A stretch of DNA of 19,137 nt from Clostridiales bacterium (GTDB taxonomy: Bacteria; Bacillota; Clostridia; Lachnospirales; Lachnospiraceae): contig JAHZAR010000050.1 in the NCBI GenBank assembly GCA_019423835.1, positions 1 to 19,137 on the forward strand, read 5' to 3'. Shown in pieces: positions 7,320 through 14,777 of the stretch (positions are counted from its first letter, which is position 1; each line of letters starts with the position of its first letter). Both the position numbers and the translations under genes were made by a program. A model generated the notes under the pieces. That model ran no database searches. It was not told the DNA's origin and was given only the letters and a program-made list of their open reading frames with translations.

Positions 7320-8222
7320 CTATTTTACAATTCCGATCAGGCTGTTGATATCCTCCACCTGATACTGTCTCATATACGCTTCTATCCCCTTTACAATCTC
7401 CTCTGTCGCATAGGGGTTGTGGAAGTTTGCCGTTCCCACTGCAACGGCTGTGGCTCCGGCCATCATAAATTCAATGGCATCGTCCGCACACATAATTCCT
7501 CCCATTCCGATAATCGGAAGGCTGACTGCGTTGGCTACCTGGTACACCATGCGGACAGCCACAGGCTTGATGGCAGGACCGGAGAGTCCTCCTGTCTTGT
7601 TGGCCACGGCGAAGGTTCTCCGGTGGATGTCAATTTTCATTCCGGTAATGGTATTTATCAGGGAGAGCACATCTGCTCCTCCTGCCTCGGCAGCCTTTGC
7701 CATAACTGTGATATCCGTCACATTGGGGCTTAATTTCATAATCACCGGCTGTTTGGCATGCCTCTTCACCTCTCTGGTAATGGCTTCCACAGCCTTCGGA
7801 TCCTGGCCGAAGGCGATTCCCCCCTCCTTTACATTGGGGCAGGAAATATTGATTTCCAGCATGTCTACCGGCTGGTCGGAGAGCTTCTCCACCACATCGA
7901 TATAGTCCTCCGTGGTCTTGCCGCAGACATTGACGATGATCTTCGTGTCAAACTGCTTCAGGTAGGGGATATCACGCTCTGCAAATACCTGAAAGCCCGG
8001 ATTCTGCAGGCCCACTGCGTTGATCATGCCGCCGTAGGTCTCCGCAACTCTGGGAGTAGGGTTTCCCGGCCACGGAACACTGGCAACTCCCTTGGTCACC
8101 ACAGCCCCCAGTCTGTTTAAGTCTACCATTTCGCCGTACTCAGCTCCGGAGCCGAAGGTTCCGGAGGCTGTCATAACCGGATTTTTGAGCTCCACTCCGG
8201 CCAGATTCACCTTCATGTTCAT
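7320..8222 (-). CDS. pyrD: Dihydroorotate dehydrogenase, class 1B catalytic subunit
   Basis: This FMN enzyme oxidises dihydroorotate to orotate and passes electrons to PyrK and on to NAD+. It is 300 residues. The class 1 catalytic cysteine is Cys128 in EINISCPNVKEGG; a class 2 enzyme would have serine. TASGTFGSGAEYG at the N-terminus and IIGMGGIMCADDAIEF near the C-terminus are the FMN phosphate-binding region typical of PyrDB. The start codon overlaps the pyrK stop by one base (TAATG), with GAGGAGG upstream, so the two subunits are translationally coupled. A second in-frame ATG two codons on is also possible. Confidence 0.97.
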   Translation of the reverse strand: MNMKVNLAGVELKNPVMTASGTFGSGAEYGEMVDLNRLGAVVTKGVASVPWPGNPTPRVAETYGGMINAVGLQNPGFQVFAERDIPYLKQFDTKIIVNVCGKTTEDYIDVVEKLSDQPVDMLEINISCPNVKEGGIAFGQDPKAVEAITREVKRHAKQPVIMKLSPNVTDITVMAKAAEAGGADVLSLINTITGMKIDIHRRTFAVANKTGGLSGPAIKPVAVRMVYQVANAVSLPIIGMGGIMCADDAIEFMMAGATAVAVGTANFHNPYATEEIVKGIEAYMRQYQVEDINSLIGIVK

Positions 8223-8986
8223 TACAGCTCCACCTCCTCGGCTAAGAATACAGGCCCGTCCTTGCAGATCCGCTTGTTGTTTACATTGGTGTGGTGATCC
8301 ACGTCCTTTGACTTGCAGACACAGGCCAGGCAGGCTCCGATTCCGCAGGCCATCTTTTCCTCTAATGAGATATAGCAGCGGATCTGATGTTCTCTGGCGT
8401 ATTCCTTCAGTGCGCGGAGCATGGGAGTCGGGCCGCAGGCGTACATCACGTCGGCAGTCAGCCCATGTTCACGGATGGCGTCAAGAACATTTCCCTTCGT
8501 CCCTGCGCTTCCGTCCTCTGTGGCCACATACACCTGGCCCCAGGCCTCGAACTCTTCCTTTAAAAACAGATTCTCATCCCGGTAGCCCAGAACAATCTGC
8601 TTTTCGCAGTCAAGCGTTTTCGCAAGCTCCAGCATGGGAGGGATTCCGATTCCTCCTCCGATCAGGAATACCTTCTTTCCCTCTGCGGGGAATCCGTTTC
8701 CCAGCGGTCCCATGATTTCAATGGAATCTCCCGGCTCATAGTGGGAAAACTCCTCGGTTCCCGCTCCTGCAATCCTGTACACGATGCGCAGGCGCCCCTC
8801 CTCCTTATCAATCTCGCAGATGCTGATTGGCCGCGGAAGAAGCCTGGATCCATCCTTTGTATAGACAGAAATAAACTGTCCCGGCTTTGCCTGTTCTGAC
8901 GCCTTCGTGGAGATCCACATGCTGTAGATCCCAGGAGCCAGCATTTCCTGGCTGTATACAACAGCCGTTTCCTTTATCTGTGCCAT
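8222..8986 (-). CDS. pyrK: Dihydroorotate dehydrogenase electron transfer subunit
   Basis: PyrK carries FAD and a [2Fe-2S] cluster and links PyrD to NAD+. The 254-residue protein has the flavin motif RPISI at residues 52-56, an NAD-binding GGGIGIPPM at about 110-118, and ACGPTPML at about 183-190. The cluster ligands are Cys214, Cys219, Cys222 and Cys241 (CGIGACLACVC then C). It overlaps pyrD by one base. Upstream, 216 bases separate it from pyrF; this gap holds an A-rich stretch and a 10-bp palindrome GCCGCGCGGC at 9007-9016, but no gene or convincing promoter. The ribosome site is AGGGAG. Confidence 0.97.
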   Translation of the reverse strand: MAQIKETAVVYSQEMLAPGIYSMWISTKASEQAKPGQFISVYTKDGSRLLPRPISICEIDKEEGRLRIVYRIAGAGTEEFSHYEPGDSIEIMGPLGNGFPAEGKKVFLIGGGIGIPPMLELAKTLDCEKQIVLGYRDENLFLKEEFEAWGQVYVATEDGSAGTKGNVLDAIREHGLTADVMYACGPTPMLRALKEYAREHQIRCYISLEEKMACGIGACLACVCKSKDVDHHTNVNNKRICKDGPVFLAEEVEL

Positions 8987-9202
8987 TTTTCTCTCCCTGT
9001 ATATACGCCGCGCGGCTTTTTTCTATTTCTTGCTCTTTTATTTATTGCTTTTTTGTATTTATTTCTTTGTTTCACGCGGCTCTCTATTTTCATCTCTGAA
9101 ACCTTTCCTGTATTCCCTGCCTCTCTCCTGTCTGGCTGCGGAAAAAAAGCCTGCAGGACTGACCCCAGGAAATCAGCATGCCGTTCATACAGTTCTTCCG
9201 GT

Positions 9203-10120
9203 TTACAGTACGCGGCCAATATCAGCAATCATATCGATGACTGCCTGTCTGGAAGCCTCTCCGAAATGCTCCGGGCCGAACTTTGCGTAGGTATCCTTCT
9301 TATAGGCAGCAATAATTCCTCTGGAAGAGTTTACGATTGCTCCGAGTCCGTCCTGGTTAAAGCAGTATTTCAGATCTTCCGCAGTCCCGCCCTGGGCTCC
9401 ATAGCCAGGTACCAGGAAATATGTCTTCGGCATGAGCTTTCTCAGAATTTTGCTCATCTCCGGATACGTAGCTCCCACTACAGCGCCCACATTGCTGTAC
9501 TCTCCGTCCATGGAGGCGCTGCCCCACTCTACAACCTTTTCAGCTACCAGCTCGTACAGAGGGCGGCCGTCAATCAGCCTGTCCTGGAACTCGCCGCTGG
9601 ACGGGTTGGATGTTTTCACCAGAACGAAAATTCCCCGGTCACACTCATTGCACACATCCACAAAGGGCTTCACGCCGTCTGTTCCCAGGTACGGGTTCAC
9701 TGTGATGTACTCTGTATCAAAGCCGCTGTAAGTTTTGCTTCCCACCTGGACTTTTCCGATATGGCCCGCTGCATAGGCCGCAGAGGTAGAGCCAATATCG
9801 CCTCTCTTCACATCTCCGATGACAATCAGTCCCTTTTCCTGGCAGTATTTCACGGTCTTGTCGTACGCTGCAAGCCCTGGAAGGCCGAACTGCTCATACA
9901 TGGCAATCTGCGGCTTTACGGATGGAATCAGATCGCAAGTCGCGTCCACAATCTCCTTGTTGAACTGCCAGATTGCCTCTGCTGCTCCCTCAAGCGTTTC
10001 ACCGAACTCCTCATATGCCTTTTTTGTCACATGCTCCGGGATATAGCTTAACATCGGATCCAGGCCAACACAGATCGGAGCCTTTGTTTTCTGAATTTTT
10101 TCAATTAATTTACTTACCAT
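9203..10120 (-). CDS. pyrF: Orotidine 5'-phosphate decarboxylase, long (type 2) form
   Basis: PyrF decarboxylates OMP to UMP. At 305 residues it belongs to the longer TIGR02127-like form, not the 230-240 residue form of Bacillus and E. coli. CVGLDPML near residue 17 and the catalytic DVKRGDIGSTS at 103-113 (Asp103, Lys105, Asp108) are clear, and PGYGAQGG marks the phosphate-binding region. AGGAGG lies five bases before the ATG. It is the first gene of the pyrF-K-D-E operon and has its own promoter at 10177-10205. I saw no PyrR attenuator in its roughly 50-base leader. Confidence 0.97.
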   Translation of the reverse strand: MVSKLIEKIQKTKAPICVGLDPMLSYIPEHVTKKAYEEFGETLEGAAEAIWQFNKEIVDATCDLIPSVKPQIAMYEQFGLPGLAAYDKTVKYCQEKGLIVIGDVKRGDIGSTSAAYAAGHIGKVQVGSKTYSGFDTEYITVNPYLGTDGVKPFVDVCNECDRGIFVLVKTSNPSSGEFQDRLIDGRPLYELVAEKVVEWGSASMDGEYSNVGAVVGATYPEMSKILRKLMPKTYFLVPGYGAQGGTAEDLKYCFNQDGLGAIVNSSRGIIAAYKKDTYAKFGPEHFGEASRQAVIDMIADIGRVL

Positions 10121-10176
10121 CTTATCCTCCTGTTTTCCAGACTTTACCTAGTTTAATTCTAGCTTAATTCTAACTC

Positions 10177-10205
10177 ATTTTATCATAAGAGAGAGGGGGG
10201 ATCAA
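10177..10205 (-). promoter_or_regulatory. Promoter of the pyrF operon
   Basis: On the minus strand TTGATC (10200-10205) is followed after 17 bases by TAAAAT (10177-10182), with an extended -10 TG one base before it. Just downstream, TTAATTCTA occurs twice at an 11-bp interval (10153-10161 and 10164-10172, plus-strand reading), in the start region or early leader. Confidence 0.65.
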
Positions 10206-10210
10206 TAGCG

Positions 10211-10675
10211 TTATACAGGAAGTTCCATCTCATGTTCCATGGGCACAAACCCGAAGGCCTCATACAGCGGTCTGCCGGCCTCAGTCGCTTCAAGGGAGAT
10301 GGAGGAAACCCCCGCCTGGCGGGCAGCTTTTACTAAAAGATTTAAAGTCTGCCAAGCAATTCCCCTCCGCCGATACTCTGGCTTTGTATACATATTCATA
10401 ATATACGCCTTTTTCCCACTGGGGTTGTGAAAAGTGGGCATTACCTGATAAAAGCTGACACCGCCAGCCCCTACAATCTCTTTATCGTCGTAGACAAGAA
10501 TGGCTATGTGCTCTTTTTCAAATAAAGCTCGGCTGTAGTAATCCACTGTCTGTTTTTCCACTTCTGTCATATCTGTATGAGGAGAGAGCTGATTTGCTGC
10601 CCTCAGAACTTCAAGCCTAGTCCGCGTCAAAATTTCAATATCTTTTTCCTCTGCTCTTTTATATATCAAGTTCAT
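10211..10675 (-). CDS. GNAT family N-acetyltransferase
   Basis: A 154-residue protein that fits one GNAT domain. Motif A is visible as MYTKPEYRRRGIAWQTLNLLV (around residues 96-116), where the RRRGIA turn binds the acetyl-CoA pyrophosphate. Motif B is the C-terminal RPLYEAFGFVPMEHEM. These enzymes acetylate an amino group of a small molecule or protein; the substrate cannot be told from sequence. GGGAGGAG lies about six bases before the ATG. It precedes pyrF by 90 bases but is probably its own unit, with a possible promoter at 10771-10798 and a terminator upstream. Confidence 0.9.
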   Translation of the reverse strand: MNLIYKRAEEKDIEILTRTRLEVLRAANQLSPHTDMTEVEKQTVDYYSRALFEKEHIAILVYDDKEIVGAGGVSFYQVMPTFHNPSGKKAYIMNMYTKPEYRRRGIAWQTLNLLVKAARQAGVSSISLEATEAGRPLYEAFGFVPMEHEMELPV

Positions 10676-10770
10676 ATTCCTGCTCCTCCCATTGCAAATG
10701 AGCCCTCTGGCACATTCCGCTCCAAAGGCTGCTTTCTTTCAAGCGTACCGTATCTTTTTTCCCTATGCTT

Positions 10771-10798
10771 TTATCATTAAAATTCACAGCATTATCAA
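10771..10798 (-). promoter_or_regulatory. Possible promoter of the GNAT gene
   Basis: On the minus strand TTGATA (10793-10798) and TGATAA (10771-10776) are 16 bases apart, in an A/T-rich stretch between the preceding terminator and the GNAT start. The -10 is imperfect. Confidence 0.4.
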
Positions 10799-10817
10799 TT
10801 TCTGTTTTCCTGTCTGC

Positions 10818-10876
10818 GCAGAAAAACCACAGAAAATTTGTATCTGCATGGCACAAATATTTCTGTGGTTTTCTGC
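10818..10876. terminator. Terminator after the nitroreductase gene (24-base arms)
   Basis: The arms 10818-10841 and 10853-10876 are complementary over 24 bases with one small bulge on each side, sharing the core ACCACAGAAA/TTTCTGTGG and the ends GCAG/CTGC. T-rich sequence lies on both sides (minus strand: GGTTTTTCTGC), so it could work in both directions. It lies 20 bases past the nitroreductase stop. Confidence 0.72.
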
Positions 10877-10896
10877 TTTTCTCTCTGTATCTTTCT

Positions 10897-11682
10897 CTAC
10901 GGCCGGATCGTCAGTGTGGCCACATAGGTCCCGTTTTTATACACTTTTGAGGCAAACTGCTCCTCTGTGGCTGTTTCAAGCTCCAGCCAGAGCTCCTCTG
11001 CGGCGAGCATGATGTGAGAGAGCATGACGCCTATGGAGAAATCTCTGCCTGTGCCGGCCTGGGGGGCCAGTCCCTTCAGGCCTCTGAAAAGCCCTGTTTC
11101 TTTTTTGGAAAATACATAAATTCTGTCTGAATACACAATGAAACGCCAGGGCTGGGAATTAAATGCGGAAGGCGCCAGTCTTGCCGCTTTCAGGACAGTC
11201 TTCATGGTTTCTCCCACTTCTTCCTTAAAGACACACAGCTCGCTCAGAGGAAGTCTCTTTGCCAGGGAGCTTTCCCGGCACAGCTTTCCCTCCGGATAGC
11301 CAAAAGCTATAATCATAACCAGACGCTTTCCGTCCGTTCTCTTTTTTTTGACCGTGCTGCCGCCGAGATAACAGGTCCCAAGCCCCTTTGTAGTCATATA
11401 GAGAACTACCTGCTCCATCAGGTAGCCTCCGTTCCTCTCAAATCCTTCTGCCGGTTCTGAGTAGAGGGCCAGATACCAGGGCGCGTCCACCTTCCACAGT
11501 CCCTTTACGTCTGCCTTTTTTTCTCTGTTGTCGATCATCTCAAAGGCAACGGCAATTCTGTCATTGAGCGGTGAGGCCTTTCCGGCAAATGCCAGAAGCT
11601 GCTCTCTCATCCTTTCCGAAACTTCTTTATCAGAATACTTCCGCACTGAGTGGCGGACGCCTATTGCTTCATACAGATTCAT
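10897..11682 (-). CDS. TM1586-type nitroreductase family protein
   Basis: A 261-residue flavin-fold protein of the putative TM nitroreductase type, in which two half-domains sit in one chain. The N-terminal half has LYEAIGVRHSVRKYSDKEV, the typical nitroreductase opening with the FMN-binding RxSxR pattern. The second half has LAPSAFNSQPWRF, which matches the FMN-binding APSxxNxQPW motif, and ends in an extended strand. The physiological substrate is unknown; the family includes NAD(P)H-dependent oxidoreductases. The ribosome site is AAGGAAG. It begins 79 bases after lrgB on the same strand and is probably read from the same transcript. Confidence 0.88.
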   Translation of the reverse strand: MNLYEAIGVRHSVRKYSDKEVSERMREQLLAFAGKASPLNDRIAVAFEMIDNREKKADVKGLWKVDAPWYLALYSEPAEGFERNGGYLMEQVVLYMTTKGLGTCYLGGSTVKKKRTDGKRLVMIIAFGYPEGKLCRESSLAKRLPLSELCVFKEEVGETMKTVLKAARLAPSAFNSQPWRFIVYSDRIYVFSKKETGLFRGLKGLAPQAGTGRDFSIGVMLSHIMLAAEELWLELETATEEQFASKVYKNGTYVATLTIRP

Positions 11683-11761
11683 ACTCCCACTTCCTTTTTC
11701 CGTCCCCGCCTTAGGGTGCCTGTTTATTTGACCTGACTGATATGTTCAGACTGTTTCTGTG

Positions 11762-12454
11762 CTAAAGCATGCCTGAAATCAGAGGAACCACAACCACGGT
11801 CAGAATACCTGCCACTGCTATGGCAAGACTCGACATGGCGCCTTCTACCTCTCCCAGTTCCAGGGCCTTGGCAGTCCCGATTGCATGGGCGGAAGTTCCG
11901 AGAGCCAGTCCTCTCGCCATGGGCTCCTCAATCTTTAAGACCTTAAAGATCACATCAGCTATAATGTTTCCAAGAATTCCTGTAATAATTATGCTTACCA
12001 CGGTCAGAGTCACAATCCCTCCGACCTCCTCGCTGATTCCCATGCCGATAGCCGTGGTAATCGATTTCGGAAGGAGACTCACATAAATCTCATGGTTCAG
12101 ACCGAACCCCTTTGCCATGACATAAATACTCCCTGCACTGCCGGCCACTCCTGTCAGAATGGAAGCACCCACTGCCAGCTTGTTGTTCAGGAGCATTTCC
12201 AGCTGCTTATAGAGCGGAATGGCCAGACAGACTGTCGCCGGAGTCAGAAAATAGCTCAGATATTCTCCTCCCCTGTTGTAGGCTTCATAGCTGATCCCAC
12301 AGACCTTCAAAACCACAATCACTGCCAGAATGGCCACTAAAAGAGGGTTTAAAATCAAGAGCCCTGTCTTATTTTTCAGCCACACTCCTAAAAGGTATGC
12401 TCCCACGCTTAAAAGCATCCCAAAATAAAGGGATGTTCCTGCTAATTCTTCCAT
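11762..12454 (-). CDS. lrgB: LrgB-family membrane protein
   Basis: LrgB works with LrgA at the cell membrane. The pair was first described as a holin/antiholin-like system, and its Bacillus homologue PftAB is a pyruvate transporter. I chose the ATG at 12452-12454 (MEELAGTSLYFGML), giving 230 residues, normal for LrgB, with AAAGGA upstream. An in-frame ATG at 12496 has no ribosome site and adds a highly charged, non-family N-terminus. About seven membrane segments are visible. Conserved parts are FLTPATVCLAIPLYKQ, LPKSITTAIGMGISEEVGG and ARGLALGTSAHAIGTAKAL. It lies 46 bases after lrgA. Confidence 0.94.
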   Translation of the reverse strand: MEELAGTSLYFGMLLSVGAYLLGVWLKNKTGLLILNPLLVAILAVIVVLKVCGISYEAYNRGGEYLSYFLTPATVCLAIPLYKQLEMLLNNKLAVGASILTGVAGSAGSIYVMAKGFGLNHEIYVSLLPKSITTAIGMGISEEVGGIVTLTVVSIIITGILGNIIADVIFKVLKIEEPMARGLALGTSAHAIGTAKALELGEVEGAMSSLAIAVAGILTVVVVPLISGML

Positions 12455-12500
12455 CTCTCGTTTTCCTTTGCTGTCATCTCTTCTGTCTTTGCCCATCCAG

Positions 12501-12854
12501 TTACTTTTGCTGTCTCTTTCGGATCAGATACTGGGCCGTTTTTCCAGTCACAGCCATGACAAAAATCGTCGATACCGCTGTAATCACTGTAAGAGGAATC
12601 AGAACGCTTTTCATCAAATCCCAGCTGTTTATAAGGCCCACGCCTGCCGGAATAAACATCAGAGGCATGGTGTCCAGAAAAAAGTTTCCAGGCTCCTCCA
12701 CGTCTTCCAGCTTCACCGCCTTAAGGCACAGCAAAGCTAAAAGCAGAAAAAGCCCGTATACCCCTGAGGGTACGGGAAACGGAAGCAGGACATTGAGAAA
12801 TTCCCCTGTTACGGTGATGCCGAAAATAATAGTGATGCCCTTCATGAATTTCAT
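12501..12854 (-). CDS. lrgA: LrgA-family (CidA/LrgA) membrane protein
   Basis: A 117-residue protein with four membrane segments. The conserved LPFPVPSGVYGLFLLLALL (about 24-42), followed by VKLEDVEEPGNFFLDTMPLMFIPAGVGLI, is the CidA/LrgA signature. AGGAGG lies seven bases before the ATG. It is the first gene of lrgA-lrgB and follows a promoter at 12885-12913 with a cre-like site across the start region, which suggests carbon catabolite control. With LrgB it likely forms a membrane transporter; pyruvate uptake is a reasonable guess by homology with Bacillus PftAB. Confidence 0.93.
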   Translation of the reverse strand: MKFMKGITIIFGITVTGEFLNVLLPFPVPSGVYGLFLLLALLCLKAVKLEDVEEPGNFFLDTMPLMFIPAGVGLINSWDLMKSVLIPLTVITAVSTIFVMAVTGKTAQYLIRKRQQK

Positions 12855-12869
12855 CTTCAGTCCTCCTGT

Positions 12870-12884
12870 TTGTAAACGCTTTCT
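12870..12884. promoter_or_regulatory. cre-like CcpA site at the lrgA start region
   Basis: TTGTAAACGCTTTCT matches the catabolite-responsive element WTGNAARCGNWWWCA over nearly its full length, with a mismatch only at the last base. It sits directly downstream of the lrgA -10 box, where CcpA binding would block transcription start or elongation. Confidence 0.65.
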
Positions 12885-12913
12885 ATTTTATCATCCTGTT
12901 TTTCATCGCACAA
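12885..12913 (-). promoter_or_regulatory. Promoter of lrgAB
   Basis: On the minus strand TTGTGC (12908-12913) is followed after 17 bases by TAAAAT (12885-12890). The cre-like site follows at once, then the lrgA ribosome site. Confidence 0.6.
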
Positions 12914-12943
12914 TAGAAAAAGTCCTAATATTTTGATTGAATT

Positions 12944-12972
12944 TTGACAGATCTATGGGCTATACTTATAAT
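12944..12972 (+). promoter_or_regulatory. Perfect consensus promoter of the two-domain GNAT gene
   Basis: TTGACA (12944-12949), a 17-base spacer and TATAAT (12967-12972) match the sigma-A consensus exactly. The transcript would start near 12979 and open with a hairpin: GCCGGA (12977-12982) pairs with TCCGGC (13013-13018), and inside it AGAAC pairs with GTTCT. Confidence 0.85.
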
Positions 12973-13045
12973 ACGTGCCGGAAGAACTCCTGTTCTTTTA
13001 TGAGACAGAATCTCCGGCTTCAGATTTCAGTCAGGAGAGTTTGCC

Positions 13046-13861
13046 ATGCCCGTAAAACAGCCGAACCTTTTCAGAACCCCCCGCCTCACCAGAGAGCAGA
13101 AACAGCAGATCGCAGATCTGGTCCGCGCGTGCAGCCGCTGTGATCAGAGTACCCTCTCCTTTCCCGCTGAGGAGGGAGATCTCTTTTACCTTCACTACAC
13201 AGAGAAAGGAGAACTGGCCTGCGCGGCGGCTCTTTCCTTTTTCGGAGATGTCAGCCATTCAGAGGAGGGAGCCGACGGCGGCTACGCGGAATGTTCCGCC
13301 TTCACCCTCCCTGCCCTGCGCCGTCTGGGATATTTTTCCTCACTTTTTGATTTTTTATCCAGCGACATTGAAACTATTGATCTGTATTTTGTCACGGAGC
13401 CCGCCAATCAGAACACGCAGAAGGCTCTCGCTTCCCTGGGAGCCGTCCATGACAGGGATGAATACCTGATGGAAATTGAGGTGGGAAGGGAACAGAAAAG
13501 CGGATTTCTGCCGGAATGCAGCAGGCTTTCTGTAACAGCCGCAGAGGAGGAGGGCTCAGTCCTGCTTCAGTTTTATTTAAAGGAATCCCCCTTCCCAAAT
13601 CGCCGGGCCGGCAGCTGCCGCCTGTTCCCGTCCGGGGACAGCGCCTGCTTTTACGGTTTTGAGATCGAAACATCTCTCAGAGGCCGCGGGCTTGGGCGGG
13701 AGGCGCTGCTTCTCACCCTCTCCCTGCTCGCCGATAAAAAAAGCGGATTTTCATGCCGCCGCATGTATCTTCATGTGTCAGGAACCAATCTGCCGGCTGT
13801 CTCCCTGTACAAAAAGACAGGGTTTTGCATATGCAAAACCCTGTCGTATTATCTGTATTAG
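13046..13861 (+). CDS. GNAT family N-acetyltransferase, probably two-domain
   Basis: A 271-residue protein. The C-terminal half is a clear GNAT domain: GFEIETSLRGRGLGREALLLTLSLL carries the acetyl-CoA loop RGRGLG, and NLPAVSLYKKTGF is motif B. The N-terminal half has a weaker GNAT-like pattern (ACAAALSFFGD, then ECSAFTLPALRRLGYFSSL), so this may be a tandem fold with only the second half active. The substrate is unknown. GGAGAG lies six bases before the ATG. Transcription starts from a perfect consensus promoter. The last codons contain a 30-base perfect palindrome that seems to terminate the convergent alarmone synthetase gene. Confidence 0.88.
   Translation: MPVKQPNLFRTPRLTREQKQQIADLVRACSRCDQSTLSFPAEEGDLFYLHYTEKGELACAAALSFFGDVSHSEEGADGGYAECSAFTLPALRRLGYFSSLFDFLSSDIETIDLYFVTEPANQNTQKALASLGAVHDRDEYLMEIEVGREQKSGFLPECSRLSVTAAEEEGSVLLQFYLKESPFPNRRAGSCRLFPSGDSACFYGFEIETSLRGRGLGREALLLTLSLLADKKSGFSCRRMYLHVSGTNLPAVSLYKKTGFCICKTLSYYLY
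13811..13845 (-). terminator. Terminator of the alarmone synthetase gene, inside GNAT coding sequence
   Basis: GACAGGGTTTTGCAT (13816-13830) and ATGCAAAACCCTGTC (13831-13845) form a perfect 30-base palindrome. On the minus strand it is followed at once by TTTTT (plus strand AAAAA at 13811-13815), a textbook intrinsic terminator 44 bases past the alarmone synthetase stop. It lies wholly within the last codons of the opposite-strand GNAT gene. Confidence 0.75.
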
Positions 13862-13888
13862 ATTATGATATGGGATTTCCTGCTGTTC

Positions 13889-14632
13889 TCAGACAGTCCT
13901 TCCCCGCCCGCTGTTAATGTCAAATTCCTTTACCATCTCCCGGTCCTCAATTTTCCTTCGGATCTCCAGCATCTTCCAGTCTGTCCCGGCGATGACTTCG
14001 GCGCATTTTTTCAGATCCTCCCCGATCTCCGCCGCCTCCTCCTCGGTCATCTCCTTCTTATACTTGAGCTGATGGTCCAGGCTGGCCCAGAAATCCATGG
14101 CAATCGTCCGAATCTGAACCTCTGCCCTGATATACTGCTTACAGTTGGAAAAGAACACCGGAACCTCCACTATCATATGATAGCTTCTGTACCCGTTTAC
14201 CTTCGGGCTCCTGATGTAGTCCTTAATGGCAATCACCCTCACATCGTCCTGTCTTGCCAGCATCCGGCTCACATCGTAAATATCATCAATAAAAGAACAG
14301 ATCACGCGTACCCCTGCAATGTCATCAAGATTCTGTGTCATGGATTCCACAGTCAGAGGCAGTCCTCTGCGTCTGAGCTTTCCGAAAATGCTCTCCGGCC
14401 TTTTGACTCTGGACTTAATCATCTCTATGGGGTTTCTCTGGTTCCTGACTGACAGCTCATCGTTGAGCACCTCCAGCTTTGTCTTCAGTTCACGGATTGC
14501 ACAGGAGTATTTCATCATTTCATTCCGAAATTCAATGGCCTCTCCCAGCAGGCTTTCCGGGACCTCCACCTCTCTTGGCCCAATCACAACCGACTGGTTC
14601 AGTTCACTGTTCGGATTCTGGTTCAAACTCAT
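13889..14632 (-). CDS. Small alarmone synthetase ((p)ppGpp synthetase, RelQ/RelP/YwaC type)
   Basis: This enzyme moves pyrophosphate from ATP to GDP or GTP, making (p)ppGpp. The 247-residue protein is a stand-alone synthetase: there is no HD hydrolase domain and no TGS/ACT regulatory part. Family motifs in order are KSRVKRPESIFGKLRRRG, LDDIAGVRVICSFIDDIY, KDYIRSPKVNGYRSYHMIVEV and EVQIRTIAMDFWASLDHQLKYK, which hold the GTP/ATP-binding and catalytic residues. The start has AGAGGTG upstream. It has its own near-consensus promoter (14710-14738), divergent from the aminotransferase. I cannot tell RelP from RelQ by eye. Confidence 0.93.
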   Translation of the reverse strand: MSLNQNPNSELNQSVVIGPREVEVPESLLGEAIEFRNEMMKYSCAIRELKTKLEVLNDELSVRNQRNPIEMIKSRVKRPESIFGKLRRRGLPLTVESMTQNLDDIAGVRVICSFIDDIYDVSRMLARQDDVRVIAIKDYIRSPKVNGYRSYHMIVEVPVFFSNCKQYIRAEVQIRTIAMDFWASLDHQLKYKKEMTEEEAAEIGEDLKKCAEVIAGTDWKMLEIRRKIEDREMVKEFDINSGRGRTV

Positions 14633-14709
14633 ATCTCACACCTCTGGTTTGTCATTCTGTCTGCTGCGGTACAGCCGGATCGCCGCTGTTATCCGCATTA
14701 TCTCCGTCT

Positions 14710-14738
14710 ATTATAGCTGAAAAACAGTGCAGAGACAA
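14710..14738 (-). promoter_or_regulatory. Promoter of the alarmone synthetase gene
   Basis: On the minus strand TTGTCT (14733-14738) is followed after 17 bases by TATAAT (14710-14715). A 15-base palindrome, AATGAAA-C-TTTCATT (14737-14751), touches the upstream edge of the -35 box and may be an operator. Confidence 0.8.
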
Positions 14739-14777
14739 TGAAACTTTCATTAATTTTCCCTGAAGTTATTTTCTGCC

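Noticed and set aside
9007..9022. GCCGCGCGGC followed by six T on the plus strand, as a terminator
   Set aside because: A 10-bp palindrome without a loop cannot form a stable stem, and no plus-strand gene ends there.
8974..9228. 84-codon minus-strand ORF between pyrF and pyrK
   Set aside because: It overlaps both neighbours, has no good ribosome site, and its Lys/Arg-rich tail comes from an A-rich intergenic stretch.
9053..10051. 332-codon plus-strand ORF
   Set aside because: Antisense shadow of pyrF, which has clear catalytic motifs on the minus strand.
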